Source of the DNA: Halorussus salinus
Lineage (GTDB): Archaea > Halobacteriota > Halobacteria > Halobacteriales > Haladaptataceae
Direction: 5' to 3'
NCBI RefSeq assembly: GCF_004765815.2
Contig: NZ_SBIS02000007.1
Coordinates: 558,001 to 622,000 of the forward strand
Length of the DNA stretch: 64,000 nucleotides
Shown here: positions 33,951-43,033 of the stretch, piece after piece
Layout of the letters: every line of letters begins with the position of its first letter
Position numbering within the stretch: the first letter of the stretch is position 1
Made by a program: the position numbers and the translations under genes
Notes under the pieces: generated by a model
Told to the model about the DNA's origin: nothing
Seen by the model: the letters and a program-made list of their open reading frames with translations, nothing else
Database searches by the model: none

Positions 33951-34071
33951 GACTTGGCGTGAGTAGCGGAGACACAAAGGTCTTAGCTGTTGGTTCGTCC
34001 CTCAGTAGGGGTTAGGCCCGGTGTTAAACGAGTACTAAGAGTAGGGAGTCGAATATCAGATATCTCAGTAT

Positions 34072-34482
34072 TTAGACGCGAGAGGTATGCGGACGAGTTG
34101 TCGCGGTATGGGTGAAATTGAACGTCTTACCCGTCTCGACCGCAGTTGCTACGATGTGGTTCGAGCGAGACGAAAATTTGCGGAACTCGCTGGGACGAAG
34201 CGGAATCAGGTCGAGTGTCGGATACTCGTCGTAGTTCCAATCCCAGTCCCAGTGGTAGCGCCGGGCGTGTACGTCGTCTTCCTCAAAATCCGGGCTTACG
34301 ACGACTACGTCCACATCGCTAGACGGCGTCGGGTCGCCACGAGCATACGACCCAAATACGACTACGGTGGTCGGATTGATTCCGTTTTGATGACCGATGC
34401 GGACAACCTCCTGAGCAACTTCTTCGGCAGAGGGAAGAGTCTCCCGCGGATTATCTGGACCGCGGTCCACATCGGTACTCAT
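34072..34482 (-). CDS. MNT-type nucleotidyltransferase (antitoxin of HEPN/MNT pair)
   Basis: The 136-residue protein has the minimal nucleotidyltransferase signature VVVFGSYARGDPTPSSDVDVVVV (GS then DxD) and a third acidic position in TLDLIPL. In HEPN/MNT toxin-antitoxin systems the MNT protein neutralises HEPN, in studied cases by AMPylating it. Its ATG overlaps the HEPN stop by three bases (34480-34482 against 34479-34481). The active-site residues are intact, so modification activity is plausible. Confidence 0.83.
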   Translation of the reverse strand: MSTDVDRGPDNPRETLPSAEEVAQEVVRIGHQNGINPTTVVVFGSYARGDPTPSSDVDVVVVSPDFEEDDVHARRYHWDWDWNYDEYPTLDLIPLRPSEFRKFSSRSNHIVATAVETGKTFNFTHTATTRPHTSRV

Positions 34483-34832
34483 TTGAAATACTGTTGGTCA
34501 GCCCAATTCTTTAGCTCTTCGGTCGCTCGAATCGCATCTTTCGGAGACGTGTTCCGAGCGTAATCCAAGTCATCCGGGTATCGACGGTCATAAACTGAAT
34601 ATAAATATGAAAGGAGCTGACGTTTTTCTTTGGGAAATCGAGGAACATCTTGAGCGAGTTGGATAGTGTTATGTATCTCGTCTGGAACGCCACCACGCTT
34701 GACTATAATTGCTTTCAGTAGCGATTCGACAGCCAGATGGCACTCCTTCAATTTTTTCTGTGGTTGTGTGTTATCTCGTGCCGCTCGAAGGTCGCGCTCG
34801 TGTTTATCGAGCCACTCTTGGACCGAAGCCAT
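34479..34832 (-). CDS. HEPN-domain protein (toxin of HEPN/MNT pair)
   Basis: The 117-residue all-helical protein matches the HEPN fold: KKLKECHLAVESLLKAIIVK is the standard helix pairing segment, followed by a PDEIHNTIQLAQ helix and YDRRYPDDLDYARNT. The classical R-x4-6-H RNase motif is not obvious here; R83/R84 followed by Y85 and Y91 may correspond to a variant. It leads the two-gene operon with the MNT protein. Base composition around the gene is lower in GC than its flanks. Confidence 0.8.
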   Translation of the reverse strand: MASVQEWLDKHERDLRAARDNTQPQKKLKECHLAVESLLKAIIVKRGGVPDEIHNTIQLAQDVPRFPKEKRQLLSYLYSVYDRRYPDDLDYARNTSPKDAIRATEELKNWADQQYFK

Positions 34833-34951
34833 CGAGTTGACTTTATTTTAGCTATTATTACTACTTTCGACTAACTCGTCTTTTCGGAGCGACGAGACCG
34901 CGTAGAGTAACGACGCGAACACTTTTGCTCGCCGACGCCGTGAATTAGCCA

Positions 34952-35821
34952 ATGAGCGACGACGACTACTGCATCGCCGTCGCGGTGGGCAACCCCGACA
35001 ACGCCGAGCAGTTGGTCCGGACCGCGCGGGACGTGGCCCGCGAGCGCGGCGGCGAGGTGTTCGTCCTCGGCGTCGTCGTCACACCCCGCGAGTCGCCGTT
35101 CGCGCTGTTCACCGACGAGGTCATCACCCGCGAGTTCGGCGACGAGCGACAGGCCGTCCTCGACCGCGCGGTGTCGGTCGCCGCCGAGAGCGACGTGCCG
35201 GTGAGCGGCAAGCTCTTCGTCGCCTCGTCGGTCGCTCGGGGCGTCCTCCACGGCGTGCGCGAGCGCGACTGCGACGCGCTTCTCCTCGGGTGGGAACAGC
35301 GGACTCGACAGGACGCGGTCCTCGGGACCAACGTGGACCGCATCGTGCGCCGCGCCGACTGCGACGTGCTGGTCGAGAAAATCGGCGCGCTGGCTGGCAC
35401 CGTCGAACGCGTCCTCCTCCCGGTCGCCGAGAGCCGACACGCCGCCCTCGCGGCGTCGGTCGCGCGCGCCATCGCGGTGACCAACGACGCCACCGTGACG
35501 CTCCTCCGGGTCGTCGGGTCGCGAAGCGAGGAGGCCGCCGCCCAAGACCTGCTGGCGGCGAAGGCCGACTCCCTATCCAGCGTCGATTCGCGGTCCGGGG
35601 TCGCGGTCGAGACCGCGATTCGGGAGGGCGACGTGCCGGACGTAATCGTCACCGAGTCCGAGCGCCACGACGTGACGGTCCTCGGCGCGACGCGGACCGG
35701 TGCGATTCGGCGGCGAGTCGTCGGCTCGACGCCCCAAGCGGTCGGGCGGCGCGCGGAAGGGACGATTATTCTGGCCAAGCGCGGCGACGGGTCGCTGGTC
35801 TCGCGGGTGCTTCGGTTGTAG
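34952..35821 (+). CDS. Universal stress protein, two tandem UspA domains
   Basis: The 289-residue protein has one Usp domain at about 5-140 (ending LLLGWEQRTRQDAVLGTNVDRIVRRADCDVLV) and a second at about 150-280, with VTVLGATRTGAIRRRVVGST matching the GxxGxxxxxxxxGS nucleotide-binding pattern. In the first domain that loop is altered (GWEQRTRQDAVLG). Usp proteins modulate stress survival; the partner is unknown. ATG 34952 follows a modest TATA-like box. Monocistronic and convergent with upp. Confidence 0.88.
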   Translation: MSDDDYCIAVAVGNPDNAEQLVRTARDVARERGGEVFVLGVVVTPRESPFALFTDEVITREFGDERQAVLDRAVSVAAESDVPVSGKLFVASSVARGVLHGVRERDCDALLLGWEQRTRQDAVLGTNVDRIVRRADCDVLVEKIGALAGTVERVLLPVAESRHAALAASVARAIAVTNDATVTLLRVVGSRSEEAAAQDLLAAKADSLSSVDSRSGVAVETAIREGDVPDVIVTESERHDVTVLGATRTGAIRRRVVGSTPQAVGRRAEGTIILAKRGDGSLVSRVLRL

Positions 35822-35858
35822 GGACGGAGAGAAGCAGAAATAGCGGGTCAGAGAACGA

Positions 35859-36536
35859 CTACGTCGTCCGGAACGCCCGGTCGCCAGCATCGCCCAGTCC
35901 GGGGACGATGAAGCCCTCGTTGTTGAGTTCGTCGTCGATGGCGACCGTCAGGAGGTCGCACTCGTTGAACTCGTCGTCGACGCGGAGCAGGCCCTCGGGC
36001 GCACTGACCGCCGAGAGGACGAACAGGTCCTCTGGGTTCGACTGCTCGTTCAGGACCTCTTCGAGGACGGCGCACATCGTCGAACCGGTGGCGAGCATCG
36101 GGTCGGCGACGATGACGGTGTCTTTCTCCTGAATCTCGGGCAACTTCACGTAGTCGATGGTGATGGGGAAGGTGCCGTCCTCGCCGCGACCGGCCTCTTC
36201 GTCGCGGCCCGCGCTGATGACGCCCTGCTTGGCGCGGGGGAACGCTTTGAGAAGCCCCTCGACGAAGGGCGTGGCGGCCCGGAGGACGTTGATGATGACC
36301 ACGTCGTCCAGCCCTTTGACTCGCTGGCCGGTCGTCTCGGTCAGGGGCGTGTCGATGGAGACGTACTCGGTCTCCATCGCGCCGTCGATTATCTCGTAGC
36401 CACAGATGCGGCCGAGTTTGACCAGCCCTTTCCGGAACCCGACCTGTTCGGTCTCTACGTCCCGGAGTTTCGAGAGCGTGTCCTGTGCCAAGGCGTGGGT
36501 GACGAGTTTGGCGTCTCCTCGGTCTTCGATGGTCAT
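35859..36536 (-). CDS. upp: Uracil phosphoribosyltransferase
   Basis: The 225-residue salvage enzyme makes UMP from uracil and PRPP. The PRPP-binding motif is [20 protein letters not shown] (about 138-157). Other family segments are present: [20 protein letters not shown] and, near the end, the uracil-binding [29 protein letters not shown] region. Length and motif order are standard for the upp family. The gene is single. Confidence 0.94.
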   Translation of the reverse strand: MTIEDRGDAKLVTHALAQDTLSKLRDVETEQVGFRKGLVKLGRICGYEIIDGAMETEYVSIDTPLTETTGQRVKGLDDVVIINVLRAATPFVEGLLKAFPRAKQGVISAGRDEEAGRGEDGTFPITIDYVKLPEIQEKDTVIVADPMLATGSTMCAVLEEVLNEQSNPEDLFVLSAVSAPEGLLRVDDEFNECDLLTVAIDDELNNEGFIVPGLGDAGDRAFRTT

Positions 36537-36897
36537 GTCTAGTCCGTATGCGGGAGACGCGGGGGTTTAGCTTTTGATATGAGCGACGGGTCCGCGCGTG
36601 AGTCTCACGGGCCAGCGTGCCAGTCCGACGACGAGGCCAGCGAACGGGAGCGGTGGTCGGGTCCGATGGGTCGGTGAGGGCGACGACGGAGAACGTGTCC
36701 TCACGACGAACGACGACCGCCGAAACCTTAATAATCCGGACACACAATCACCGTGCAAGACCAACCCGTGGACGGCAAACGAACCGAAGCGCGGTCGGTG
36801 TTCGACGACCGTCGGTCGTCCCCGGTGTACGGTAGCGTCAGACGCGCGTCGGCGTCGCCCGACAAGCGTATAACAGAGCCACCCTAGGAGGATTCAA
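36537..36897. other. Intergenic region with possible long leader
   Basis: Between the divergent upp and DUF5828-like genes. CCTTAATAATCC at 36725-36736 looks like a TATA/BRE for the right-hand gene, and CGTATAAC at 36867-36874 is a nearer alternative. GACGACC-GTC-GGTCGTC at 36804-36820 is a perfect 7-bp inverted repeat. A Shine-Dalgarno GGAGG lies at 36887-36893, just before the ATG. No gene seen. Confidence 0.5.
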
Positions 36898-37584
36898 ATG
36901 GAAGAGAGCGTTTCGGGATTCAAACTGCGCGGCACGTGGGGTGACATCGTCGAACACGGCGAGCGAATCACCGAAGCCCTCCGCGAAGCCGGAGCCTCCG
37001 GCGACGCCTACGACGAGTGGGAGGAGTGGCGACCCAAACACCACGAACGACTCGGCGAGGACGTGTCCGAGAAGACCGCCGAGCAGGCCTCCGTCGGCGA
37101 GGGCGAGGGCGAGAAGAAGGGCAAAGCGCCCGACGACGACCTGAAGACCGCGGGCGAGAAGATAAGCGAGTCCTACGAGAAGTTAGAAGACGAGGAGACC
37201 GACGAGGCCGTCAGCAAGTGGCAGGACTCGGTGAGCTACGTCGCGCGCGCCGCCGACTCCGCGAGTCGGAAGGCGCTCCGGAAGGTCGAGGACACGGTGT
37301 ACCAGAAGGTGATGACCCGACTCGCGCCCTACTACTTCGACAACGACCTCATCAGCGCCAACGTCCAGCAGGTCGGCCGCGGCGACGACGAGGAGCTGTT
37401 CGTCTTCGAGGTCAACGTCAACGACGACGAGTTGAAGGAGGCGGTCAGCGAGACGTTGGCGGACTACGAGGACGAGATTTCGCGCTGGCACGTCGATACC
37501 GAGAAGCGTACCGACACCGCCGAGGCCGCCGAGGGCGTCGAAGCGCCCGACGAGCCCGAGGAACCCCACTCGAAGACGACGTAG
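36898..37584 (+). CDS. Acidic haloarchaeal protein (resembles DUF5828)
   Basis: The 228-residue protein has an N-terminal helical part (LRGTWGDIVEHGERITEALR), a flexible Glu/Lys/Gly-rich linker (about 65-82), a long helical segment, and a C-terminal domain beginning KVMTRLAPYYFDNDLISANV with alternating beta/alpha character. I recall this type only as an uncharacterised haloarchaeal family. Unlike many genes here it has a strong Shine-Dalgarno (GGAGG) a few bases before the ATG, so the transcript has a leader. No membrane segment or catalytic motif seen. Confidence 0.75.
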   Translation: MEESVSGFKLRGTWGDIVEHGERITEALREAGASGDAYDEWEEWRPKHHERLGEDVSEKTAEQASVGEGEGEKKGKAPDDDLKTAGEKISESYEKLEDEETDEAVSKWQDSVSYVARAADSASRKALRKVEDTVYQKVMTRLAPYYFDNDLISANVQQVGRGDDEELFVFEVNVNDDELKEAVSETLADYEDEISRWHVDTEKRTDTAEAAEGVEAPDEPEEPHSKTT

Positions 37585-37667
37585 CGCGGGCCGAAATCGA
37601 CCGGCAGAACGACCCTGCGAGAGGCGCAAGCCGGTAGACTATTTTATCGTCGGCGAAAGGGTCCGGT

Positions 37668-38867
37668 ATGGTCGGGACTGGGGTCGTGACGTTGGTAATC
37701 GCAGCTATCGCCAGTCTGTTCATGGCGTGGGCCATCGGCGCGGGGTCGTCCGGCTCGACTCCCTTCGCGCCCGCGGTCGGCGCGAACGCAATCTCGGTGA
37801 TGCGGGCCGGGTTCTTCGTCGGTCTCCTCGGCTTCGGAGGAGCCGTCTTACAGGGCGCGAACGTCTCGGAAGCGGTCGGCACGGAACTCATCGGCGGCGT
37901 CCAGTTGACCGCCATCGCGGCGACGACCGGCTTGTTGGTCGCCGCGGTGCTAGTCGCCATCGGCGTGTTCACCGGCTACCCAATCGCCACCGCCTTCACC
38001 GTCACGGGAGCCATCGTCGGCGTCGGTCTGGCGATGGGCGGCGACCCGGCGTGGGCGAAGTACCGCCAGATTTCGGCGCTGTGGGTGCTGACGCCCTTCG
38101 TCGGGAGTTCCATCGCCTACACCACTGCGAAGCTCCTGCGCTCGGAGCGCACGTCGGAGGAGGTCGTCATTCCCCTCCTCGGGGCGCTCGTCGGTCTCAT
38201 CGTCGCCAACGTGAAGTTCGTCGTCCTCGGCCCGTCGGACGTGAGCCAGTCCATCGCCGAGACCGCGGGCGACGCACTGGCGCTTCCGGCGACGGCGGGC
38301 GTCGAGACGGGCACGGTCGTCGTCTCGCTGGCGATAGCTGGCTTCGTCGCCGGACTGCTAGCGTGGGACGTACGCCGGAATCTGGCGGCCGGACAGCGCC
38401 ACTTCCTGCTCGCGCTCGGGAGCCTCGTCGCCTTCTCGGCGGGCGGGTCGCAGGTCGGCCTCGCCATCGGCCCGCTGGTGCCCCTGCTTGACCCATTCGA
38501 GATTCCGCTCGTGCCGGTGCTGGTCGGTGGCGGCCTCGGCCTGCTGGCCGGGTCGTGGACCGGCGCTCCTCGGATGATAAAGGCGCTGGCGCAGGACTAC
38601 TCGGCACTCGGCCCCCGCAGGTCCATCGCGGCGCTCATCCCCTCGTTCGCCATCGCCCAAATCGCGGTGTTCTTCGGCATCCCGGTCTCGTTCAACGAAA
38701 TCATCGTCAGCGCCATCGTCGGGAGCGGGTACGCGGCCGCCGACGGCGACGGCGGTGGCGTGAGCAAGGAGAAGATGGGCTACACCGTGCTGGCGTGGCT
38801 GGCGTCGCTCGTCCTCGCTATCGGGGTCGGGTACGGCGCGTTCGCGGCGATAGAGATATTCTTCTAG
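37668..38867 (+). CDS. PiT-family inorganic phosphate transporter (third copy)
   Basis: The 399-residue membrane protein is a more distant PiT homologue: WAIGAGSSGSTPFAPAVGAN (about 22-41) and FSAGGSQVGLAIGPLVPLLD (about 255-274) are the paired PiT signatures, and LGPRRSIAALIPSFAIAQ marks the loop before the final helices. A box CTATTTTATCG lies 25 bp before the ATG, typical of a leaderless gene. It is not adjacent to the other two PiT genes and is less similar to them than they are to each other. Confidence 0.83.
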   Translation: MVGTGVVTLVIAAIASLFMAWAIGAGSSGSTPFAPAVGANAISVMRAGFFVGLLGFGGAVLQGANVSEAVGTELIGGVQLTAIAATTGLLVAAVLVAIGVFTGYPIATAFTVTGAIVGVGLAMGGDPAWAKYRQISALWVLTPFVGSSIAYTTAKLLRSERTSEEVVIPLLGALVGLIVANVKFVVLGPSDVSQSIAETAGDALALPATAGVETGTVVVSLAIAGFVAGLLAWDVRRNLAAGQRHFLLALGSLVAFSAGGSQVGLAIGPLVPLLDPFEIPLVPVLVGGGLGLLAGSWTGAPRMIKALAQDYSALGPRRSIAALIPSFAIAQIAVFFGIPVSFNEIIVSAIVGSGYAAADGDGGGVSKEKMGYTVLAWLASLVLAIGVGYGAFAAIEIFF

Positions 38868-39037
38868 TATATAATTGATTCAAGATTGTCTTCTCATTAG
38901 CCAGTATTATTTTCAATTAGTATGACAGTAGTAGAGTTTTTTGGCTTTGAAACAATACTATTTTTATACTATATGAATTTATTAGTAATTCATATATAGA
39001 AACATTTTTATTATTTCCTCGCGTATCAATATACGCA
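38868..39037. promoter_or_regulatory. AT-rich intergenic region with promoter of exported-protein gene
   Basis: Strongly AT-rich, in sharp contrast to the preceding gene. ACATTTTTATTATTTCC (39002-39018) supplies a TATA region. GCGTAT-CAAT-ATACGC at 39021-39036 is a perfect 6-bp inverted repeat ending one base before the ATG, placed where the transcription start should be. GAATT/AATTC flank 38974-38990. Confidence 0.55.
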
Positions 39038-39847
39038 ATGGAAAACGATAAAATGAATAGAAGAAGTTTCGTGGAATACGCAGGAATCGCTACCACCGGC
39101 CTATCGGCGATCTCAGGACTTGGTTCAGCGAAAGGTAATAATCAAAGTAATATATATGAACAATCGCTGTTTCTACGTAAGAAAAATAACTGGTCGGTCC
39201 ATACTTGGCGAAAATACCTTTTGAAAAGGGGTGTTAATGTCAAACTGAAGGATAGAACGGTGGATTTACCAGCACCAGCAAAGAAAGAAGATGAAGTCTC
39301 GTCTGAGTGGTTAACGCGGGATAAACTTACCATAGCCGTATCGCACAGTTACGGTACAGGTATGGACTATCCACGTTTTGATGTTGACTGGGAATTCAAA
39401 GTCTGTGATGGGCACTGGGCAGAGAAACCGTTCGACCTCATTGACATCAAGTGGGAAGGCCCAGAGTATGACCGGCAAAAATCGCCATACTACGGGAAGT
39501 ACGCAAGCGAAGTTTCTAACGAGGAGTCTGAAGGCCTAAACGGATGTGTCTGTGAATACAACGACGCTCAACATAGCCTAGATCATTATTACGACAACGG
39601 AGACTGCTACTCCTTCGGTAGTTTCTTCGGTACTCCACTTTCGGCCGAAAAGAACAGTGTTTGTGATCGGCAAATTGAGGCTAACTACTACCACACGTGG
39701 CCTAGCCAAAGTTATAGCATCGGTTGGACAGTTGGGGCCCCAGTAATTTCATTCTCCAGTTCCAAAAATAAGTACGTCGCTGAGACTCTTACCAAGGAGT
39801 GCGAGATGGATGAGGGCGAAAAGGTATATACGTTCAGCAAGGCGTAA
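39038..39847 (+). CDS. Tat-exported protein of unknown function in low-GC island
   Basis: The 269-residue protein begins MENDKMNRRSFVEYAGIATT, a Tat signal with RR followed by a modest hydrophobic stretch and GLGSAKG as a likely cleavage area. There is no lipobox. The mature part contains six or more cysteines (in KVCDGHW, NGCVCEYND, GDCYSFG, SVCDRQ and TKECEMD), which outside the cell could form disulfides. It is rich in Tyr, Trp, Lys and Asn, and the codons are AT-rich, unlike the rest of the window. No family recognised. Foreign origin is likely. Confidence 0.7.
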   Translation: MENDKMNRRSFVEYAGIATTGLSAISGLGSAKGNNQSNIYEQSLFLRKKNNWSVHTWRKYLLKRGVNVKLKDRTVDLPAPAKKEDEVSSEWLTRDKLTIAVSHSYGTGMDYPRFDVDWEFKVCDGHWAEKPFDLIDIKWEGPEYDRQKSPYYGKYASEVSNEESEGLNGCVCEYNDAQHSLDHYYDNGDCYSFGSFFGTPLSAEKNSVCDRQIEANYYHTWPSQSYSIGWTVGAPVISFSSSKNKYVAETLTKECEMDEGEKVYTFSKA

Positions 39848-39906
39848 CAACTAGAATAAACGCAACATTTTTATTTAGAGAGTCTAAAGACGAAGTACTC
39901 CGTTGT

Positions 39907-40407
39907 ATGAATCGTAGAAGTTTGATGGATAAACTTGCGGCAGGAGCGACGACAATTTTGCTCTCGGGTTGTAATAGATCAATAAGAGTGTCAGCTACTA
40001 ACGTAAGAGAATTACGAGCCGATACTAATCACTCAATAATAGATAATGAATCAGAGTTACAGAACAACTGGGATACGAACTCTTTACTCATAACTAAAGA
40101 AGAAGATATGAATAGGTTCAAACAAAATATCTCTCAAGCGGTAAGTGACTGGCGACCAGTAGAATTTTCAAGACAATTCGTCTCTCTTATTTCTGTCGTA
40201 GTCCCTGCCAAGAATACGCTAGTACCGAAAAAAATTGAACTTCAAGAAGATAGATGCTATTACAAGCTCCACATAGACGAAAATAAATCAACTGACCCTG
40301 ACTTGCCTGACCCATATGTATTTAATATAGTCAATTTGTGGAATTTAAACGGGCATAGAACGCCAACAAGAATATCGGTCAACATCAACGAGAAACACAG
40401 TCAATAA
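39907..40407 (+). CDS. Tat lipoprotein of unknown function in low-GC island
   Basis: The 166-residue protein starts MNRRSLMDKLAAGATTILLS and has a lipobox LLSGC (Cys near 22), so it should be a Tat-exported lipoprotein. The mature part is rich in Asn, Ser, Lys and Arg; one stretch, DWRPVEFSRQFVSLISVVVP, looks like a buried strand pair. Its promoter (AACATTTTTATTT, 39865-39877) nearly matches that of the preceding gene, so the two are probably controlled together. No known family. Codon use is AT-rich like the neighbour. Confidence 0.68.
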   Translation: MNRRSLMDKLAAGATTILLSGCNRSIRVSATNVRELRADTNHSIIDNESELQNNWDTNSLLITKEEDMNRFKQNISQAVSDWRPVEFSRQFVSLISVVVPAKNTLVPKKIELQEDRCYYKLHIDENKSTDPDLPDPYVFNIVNLWNLNGHRTPTRISVNINEKHSQ

Positions 40408-40471
40408 AAAATATATTTCTGGATGTATTCTCAAACTATGCTTCATCATAGGTAATCTGAAATCGACCTGT

Positions 40472-41878
40472 TCAGTTACTTCCCGTCTCGACGCCCTCTT
40501 CCAGTTCTTCCGCGCCGTCCTCACTCTCGGCGCGCTCCTCGCGGTCGAGTTTCGTCACCCGCGCCTTCATGATGCGGGTGTTCTCGACCTGTTCGACGTG
40601 GAGGCGCACGCCGTCGTAGGTGATGTCCTCGCCCTCCTCGACCAGTCGGCCCGCGCGGTTGAAGATGAACCCGGCGATGGTCTCGAACTCCTCGCCCTCG
40701 GGGAGGTCGATGTCCAGCGCCTCGTTGACCTCGTCGATGTTGAGTTCGCCCCGGACGATGATGGTCTCGTCGTCCACGTACTCGATGGGTTCCTCCTCTT
40801 CGCCTTCGAGGATGTCGCCGACGATCTCCTCGACCATGTCCTCCATCGTGACGAGTCCCTCGGTAGTCCCGAACTCGTCGATGACGATGACCATCTGCAT
40901 CCGGTTCTCGCGCATCTCGGTCAGGAGTTCGTCCACGTTCTTGCTCTCGGGGACGTGGAGGGTCGGCTGAATCACGTCCTCCAGTTCGAGTTCGTCGTGT
41001 TCGCCGTAGGTATCCTCTCGGACCAGATCGCGGATGTGGATGACGCCGATGACGTTGTCGAGGCTCCCCTCGTAGACCGGGACGCGCTCGTGGCCGCTCT
41101 GGACCAGCGTCTCGATGGCCTCCTCGACGCTCGCGGTCTTGGGTACCGCGGTCATGTCGAGCCGAGGAGTCATCACTTCCTTCGCGATGGTGTTGTTGAA
41201 CCGGAAGATGCGCTGGAGCATCTCGCGCTCGTCCTCCTCGATGACGCCCTCGCGCTCGCCGGTCTCGATCATGTCCTGAATCTCGTCGCGGGTAACGTAG
41301 GAGGTCTCGATGGCCGAGCGACCGCCCGTAACCTTGTTGACGAGACGGGTCAGGTAGTCGAACAGGACGACCAGCGGGAGGAGAACGTACTCCGAAATCT
41401 TCAGCGGGCGGGCGATGCGGAGTGCCCACGATTCGGTGTTCTCGACGGCGTAGGACTTCGGTGCGCTCTCGCCGAACAGCAGGACCAGCGAGGTGATTCC
41501 GAACGTCGAGATGAGGACGGCCGCACCCGCGCTCTCGACGTAGATGCCGACGAGCGCGGTCGCTATCGAGGACATCGCGATGTTGACGAGGTTGTTACCG
41601 ACCAGAATCGTCACCAGCAGGCGATGGGGGTCGGATTTGAGTTGGGCGACCGCCTCCGCGCCGGGGACGCCGTCTTCCATGAGCGCGTCGACGCGGTGCT
41701 TGGCGAGCGAGAACATAGCGATTTCCGAAGAGGAGAAAAAGCCCGAGAGGGCGATGAGGACCACGATAGCCAAGGCTCCAAGAACCGTAATCTGCCCTTC
41801 GTTGAGGCCGACACCGAGGACGTTTGCCAGCGGAACGGCACCGACAGACGAGGCAGTGAGTATCGGAAGTGACACCAT
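40472..41878 (-). CDS. CNNM/HlyC-CorC-type membrane protein with CBS pair
   Basis: The 468-residue protein has an N-terminal DUF21/CNNM membrane domain of about four helices (GFFSSSEIAMFSLAKHRVDA, then LVTILVGNNLVNIAMSS), two CBS domains (MTPRLDMTAVPKTASVEEAI and the following ELEDVIQPTLHVPESKNVDE), and a C-terminal CorC/HlyC transporter-associated domain (EFETIAGFIFNRAGRLVEEG). Such proteins are linked to magnesium or other cation efflux. Single gene, divergent from the redox pair at 41992. Confidence 0.9.
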   Translation of the reverse strand: MVSLPILTASSVGAVPLANVLGVGLNEGQITVLGALAIVVLIALSGFFSSSEIAMFSLAKHRVDALMEDGVPGAEAVAQLKSDPHRLLVTILVGNNLVNIAMSSIATALVGIYVESAGAAVLISTFGITSLVLLFGESAPKSYAVENTESWALRIARPLKISEYVLLPLVVLFDYLTRLVNKVTGGRSAIETSYVTRDEIQDMIETGEREGVIEEDEREMLQRIFRFNNTIAKEVMTPRLDMTAVPKTASVEEAIETLVQSGHERVPVYEGSLDNVIGVIHIRDLVREDTYGEHDELELEDVIQPTLHVPESKNVDELLTEMRENRMQMVIVIDEFGTTEGLVTMEDMVEEIVGDILEGEEEEPIEYVDDETIIVRGELNIDEVNEALDIDLPEGEEFETIAGFIFNRAGRLVEEGEDITYDGVRLHVEQVENTRIMKARVTKLDREERAESEDGAEELEEGVETGSN

Positions 41879-41991
41879 TCAACAACTCACCTTGAGAGTC
41901 GGAAGGATTAACTCTTTATTCTTTTCCCCGGAGATGACGCCGGACTGCCGCGAGCGAAGACCTTACCACCGATTCAGACGAACGGTGGGAC

Positions 41992-42312
41992 ATGAGCCAG
42001 TCAGCGTCCGGCAGTTCGGGGATTACGCTGTATCGCTTGGAGGCGTGTCCGTTCTGCGAGCGCGTGGTCCGAAAGCTACAGGAGTACGACCTCGACTACC
42101 GCTCGCGCTTCGTAGAGCCGATGCACAGCGACCGCAACGTCGTCAAGCGAATCTCGGGCAAGCGGACCGTCCCGGCAATCGTGGACGAGAACACGGGCGT
42201 CACGATGAGCGAGAGCGCCAACATCGTGGAGTACTTGGAGAAGACCTACGGCGAGGAGGCCCGAGCGGACGGCGGCGAGGCGCACGCAGACGCCGAAGGG
42301 GGTGACGCCTGA
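41992..42312 (+). CDS. Glutaredoxin-like protein
   Basis: The 106-residue thioredoxin-fold protein has the redox motif CPFC (C19, C22) in YRLEACPFCERVVRKL, the cis-proline TVPAI and the C-terminal ESANIVEYLEKTYG helix, as in glutaredoxins and GST N-terminal domains. In haloarchaea, which lack glutathione, it would act with another thiol such as gamma-glutamylcysteine or with a protein partner. The stop overlaps the ATG of a peroxiredoxin-like gene by one base, so the two products are likely made together. Confidence 0.87.
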   Translation: MSQSASGSSGITLYRLEACPFCERVVRKLQEYDLDYRSRFVEPMHSDRNVVKRISGKRTVPAIVDENTGVTMSESANIVEYLEKTYGEEARADGGEAHADAEGGDA

Positions 42313-42824
42313 TGGTGGATTTCGAGGTCGTGAGCCTTCCCGACACCGACCACGTAGACGTGGGCGACACCGCGCCCGACTTCACCCGGCCGCTGGTCAA
42401 CGACGAGTTCTGGGAGGACGCCGCCCTCTCGGAGTTGACCGCCGAGGGACCGGTCCTGCTGGTCTTTTTCACGATGGACGGGGCGTTCCCCGCGACGTAC
42501 ATGTGGAACGAGATTCGGGACAGAGCGTGGGAAGCCGACGGCGACCTCACCATCGTCGGCCTCTCCATCTCGGACCCCTACGCTCACAAGCAACTCATCG
42601 AGGAGCGCGGGATGGACTACCGACTCTTCTCGGACCCGCAGAACGGCGTCGCCGAGGAGTACGGAATCGGCCACGACTTAGACGGAATGGCTGGCGTGAG
42701 CGAACCCCGGCCCGCCGTGTTCCTGCTGGACGACGAGCGCACCGTCGAGTACGCGTGGGTGGCCGACGAGTGGCCCGACTTCCCGGACTACGACGAAGTC
42801 GAGGACGCCATCGACGGACTGTAG
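42312..42824 (+). CDS. Peroxiredoxin-fold protein lacking all cysteines
   Basis: The 170-residue protein follows the AhpC/TSA plan: VGDTAPDFTRPLVNDEFW, the strand VLLVFFTMDGAFPA, VGLSISDPYAHKQLIEERGM and PRPAVFLLDDERTVEYAW. The position where peroxiredoxins carry the peroxidatic cysteine (after FxxxxFxxxC) reads AFPATYMWNE, and no cysteine exists anywhere in the chain. It therefore cannot be a classical thiol peroxidase. It is translationally coupled to the glutaredoxin-like gene, so it may be a non-catalytic partner or have gained another role. Confidence 0.82.
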   Translation: MVDFEVVSLPDTDHVDVGDTAPDFTRPLVNDEFWEDAALSELTAEGPVLLVFFTMDGAFPATYMWNEIRDRAWEADGDLTIVGLSISDPYAHKQLIEERGMDYRLFSDPQNGVAEEYGIGHDLDGMAGVSEPRPAVFLLDDERTVEYAWVADEWPDFPDYDEVEDAIDGL

Positions 42825-43033
42825 ACGAGCGCACCCGCCTCTCGCTGTCGGACCCGTACGGAGGGGACTCCTCGCGTTGGAACTTCGAGTGGAAATACGT
42901 GTTTTGACGCCTCGAAGCGTAGCCTGTATCCCGGCAGCGTTCTAGTATATCTTTCCATAGCTCCAATTTAGAATATTAGTATCGGACCATCTAGAATTAA
43001 TTTTTAGTTGCTACAATAACTGTTGTAAAGTGC

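Noticed and set aside
42312-42824. Calling this gene a functional peroxiredoxin
   Set aside because: No cysteine in the protein, so the defining catalytic residue is missing.
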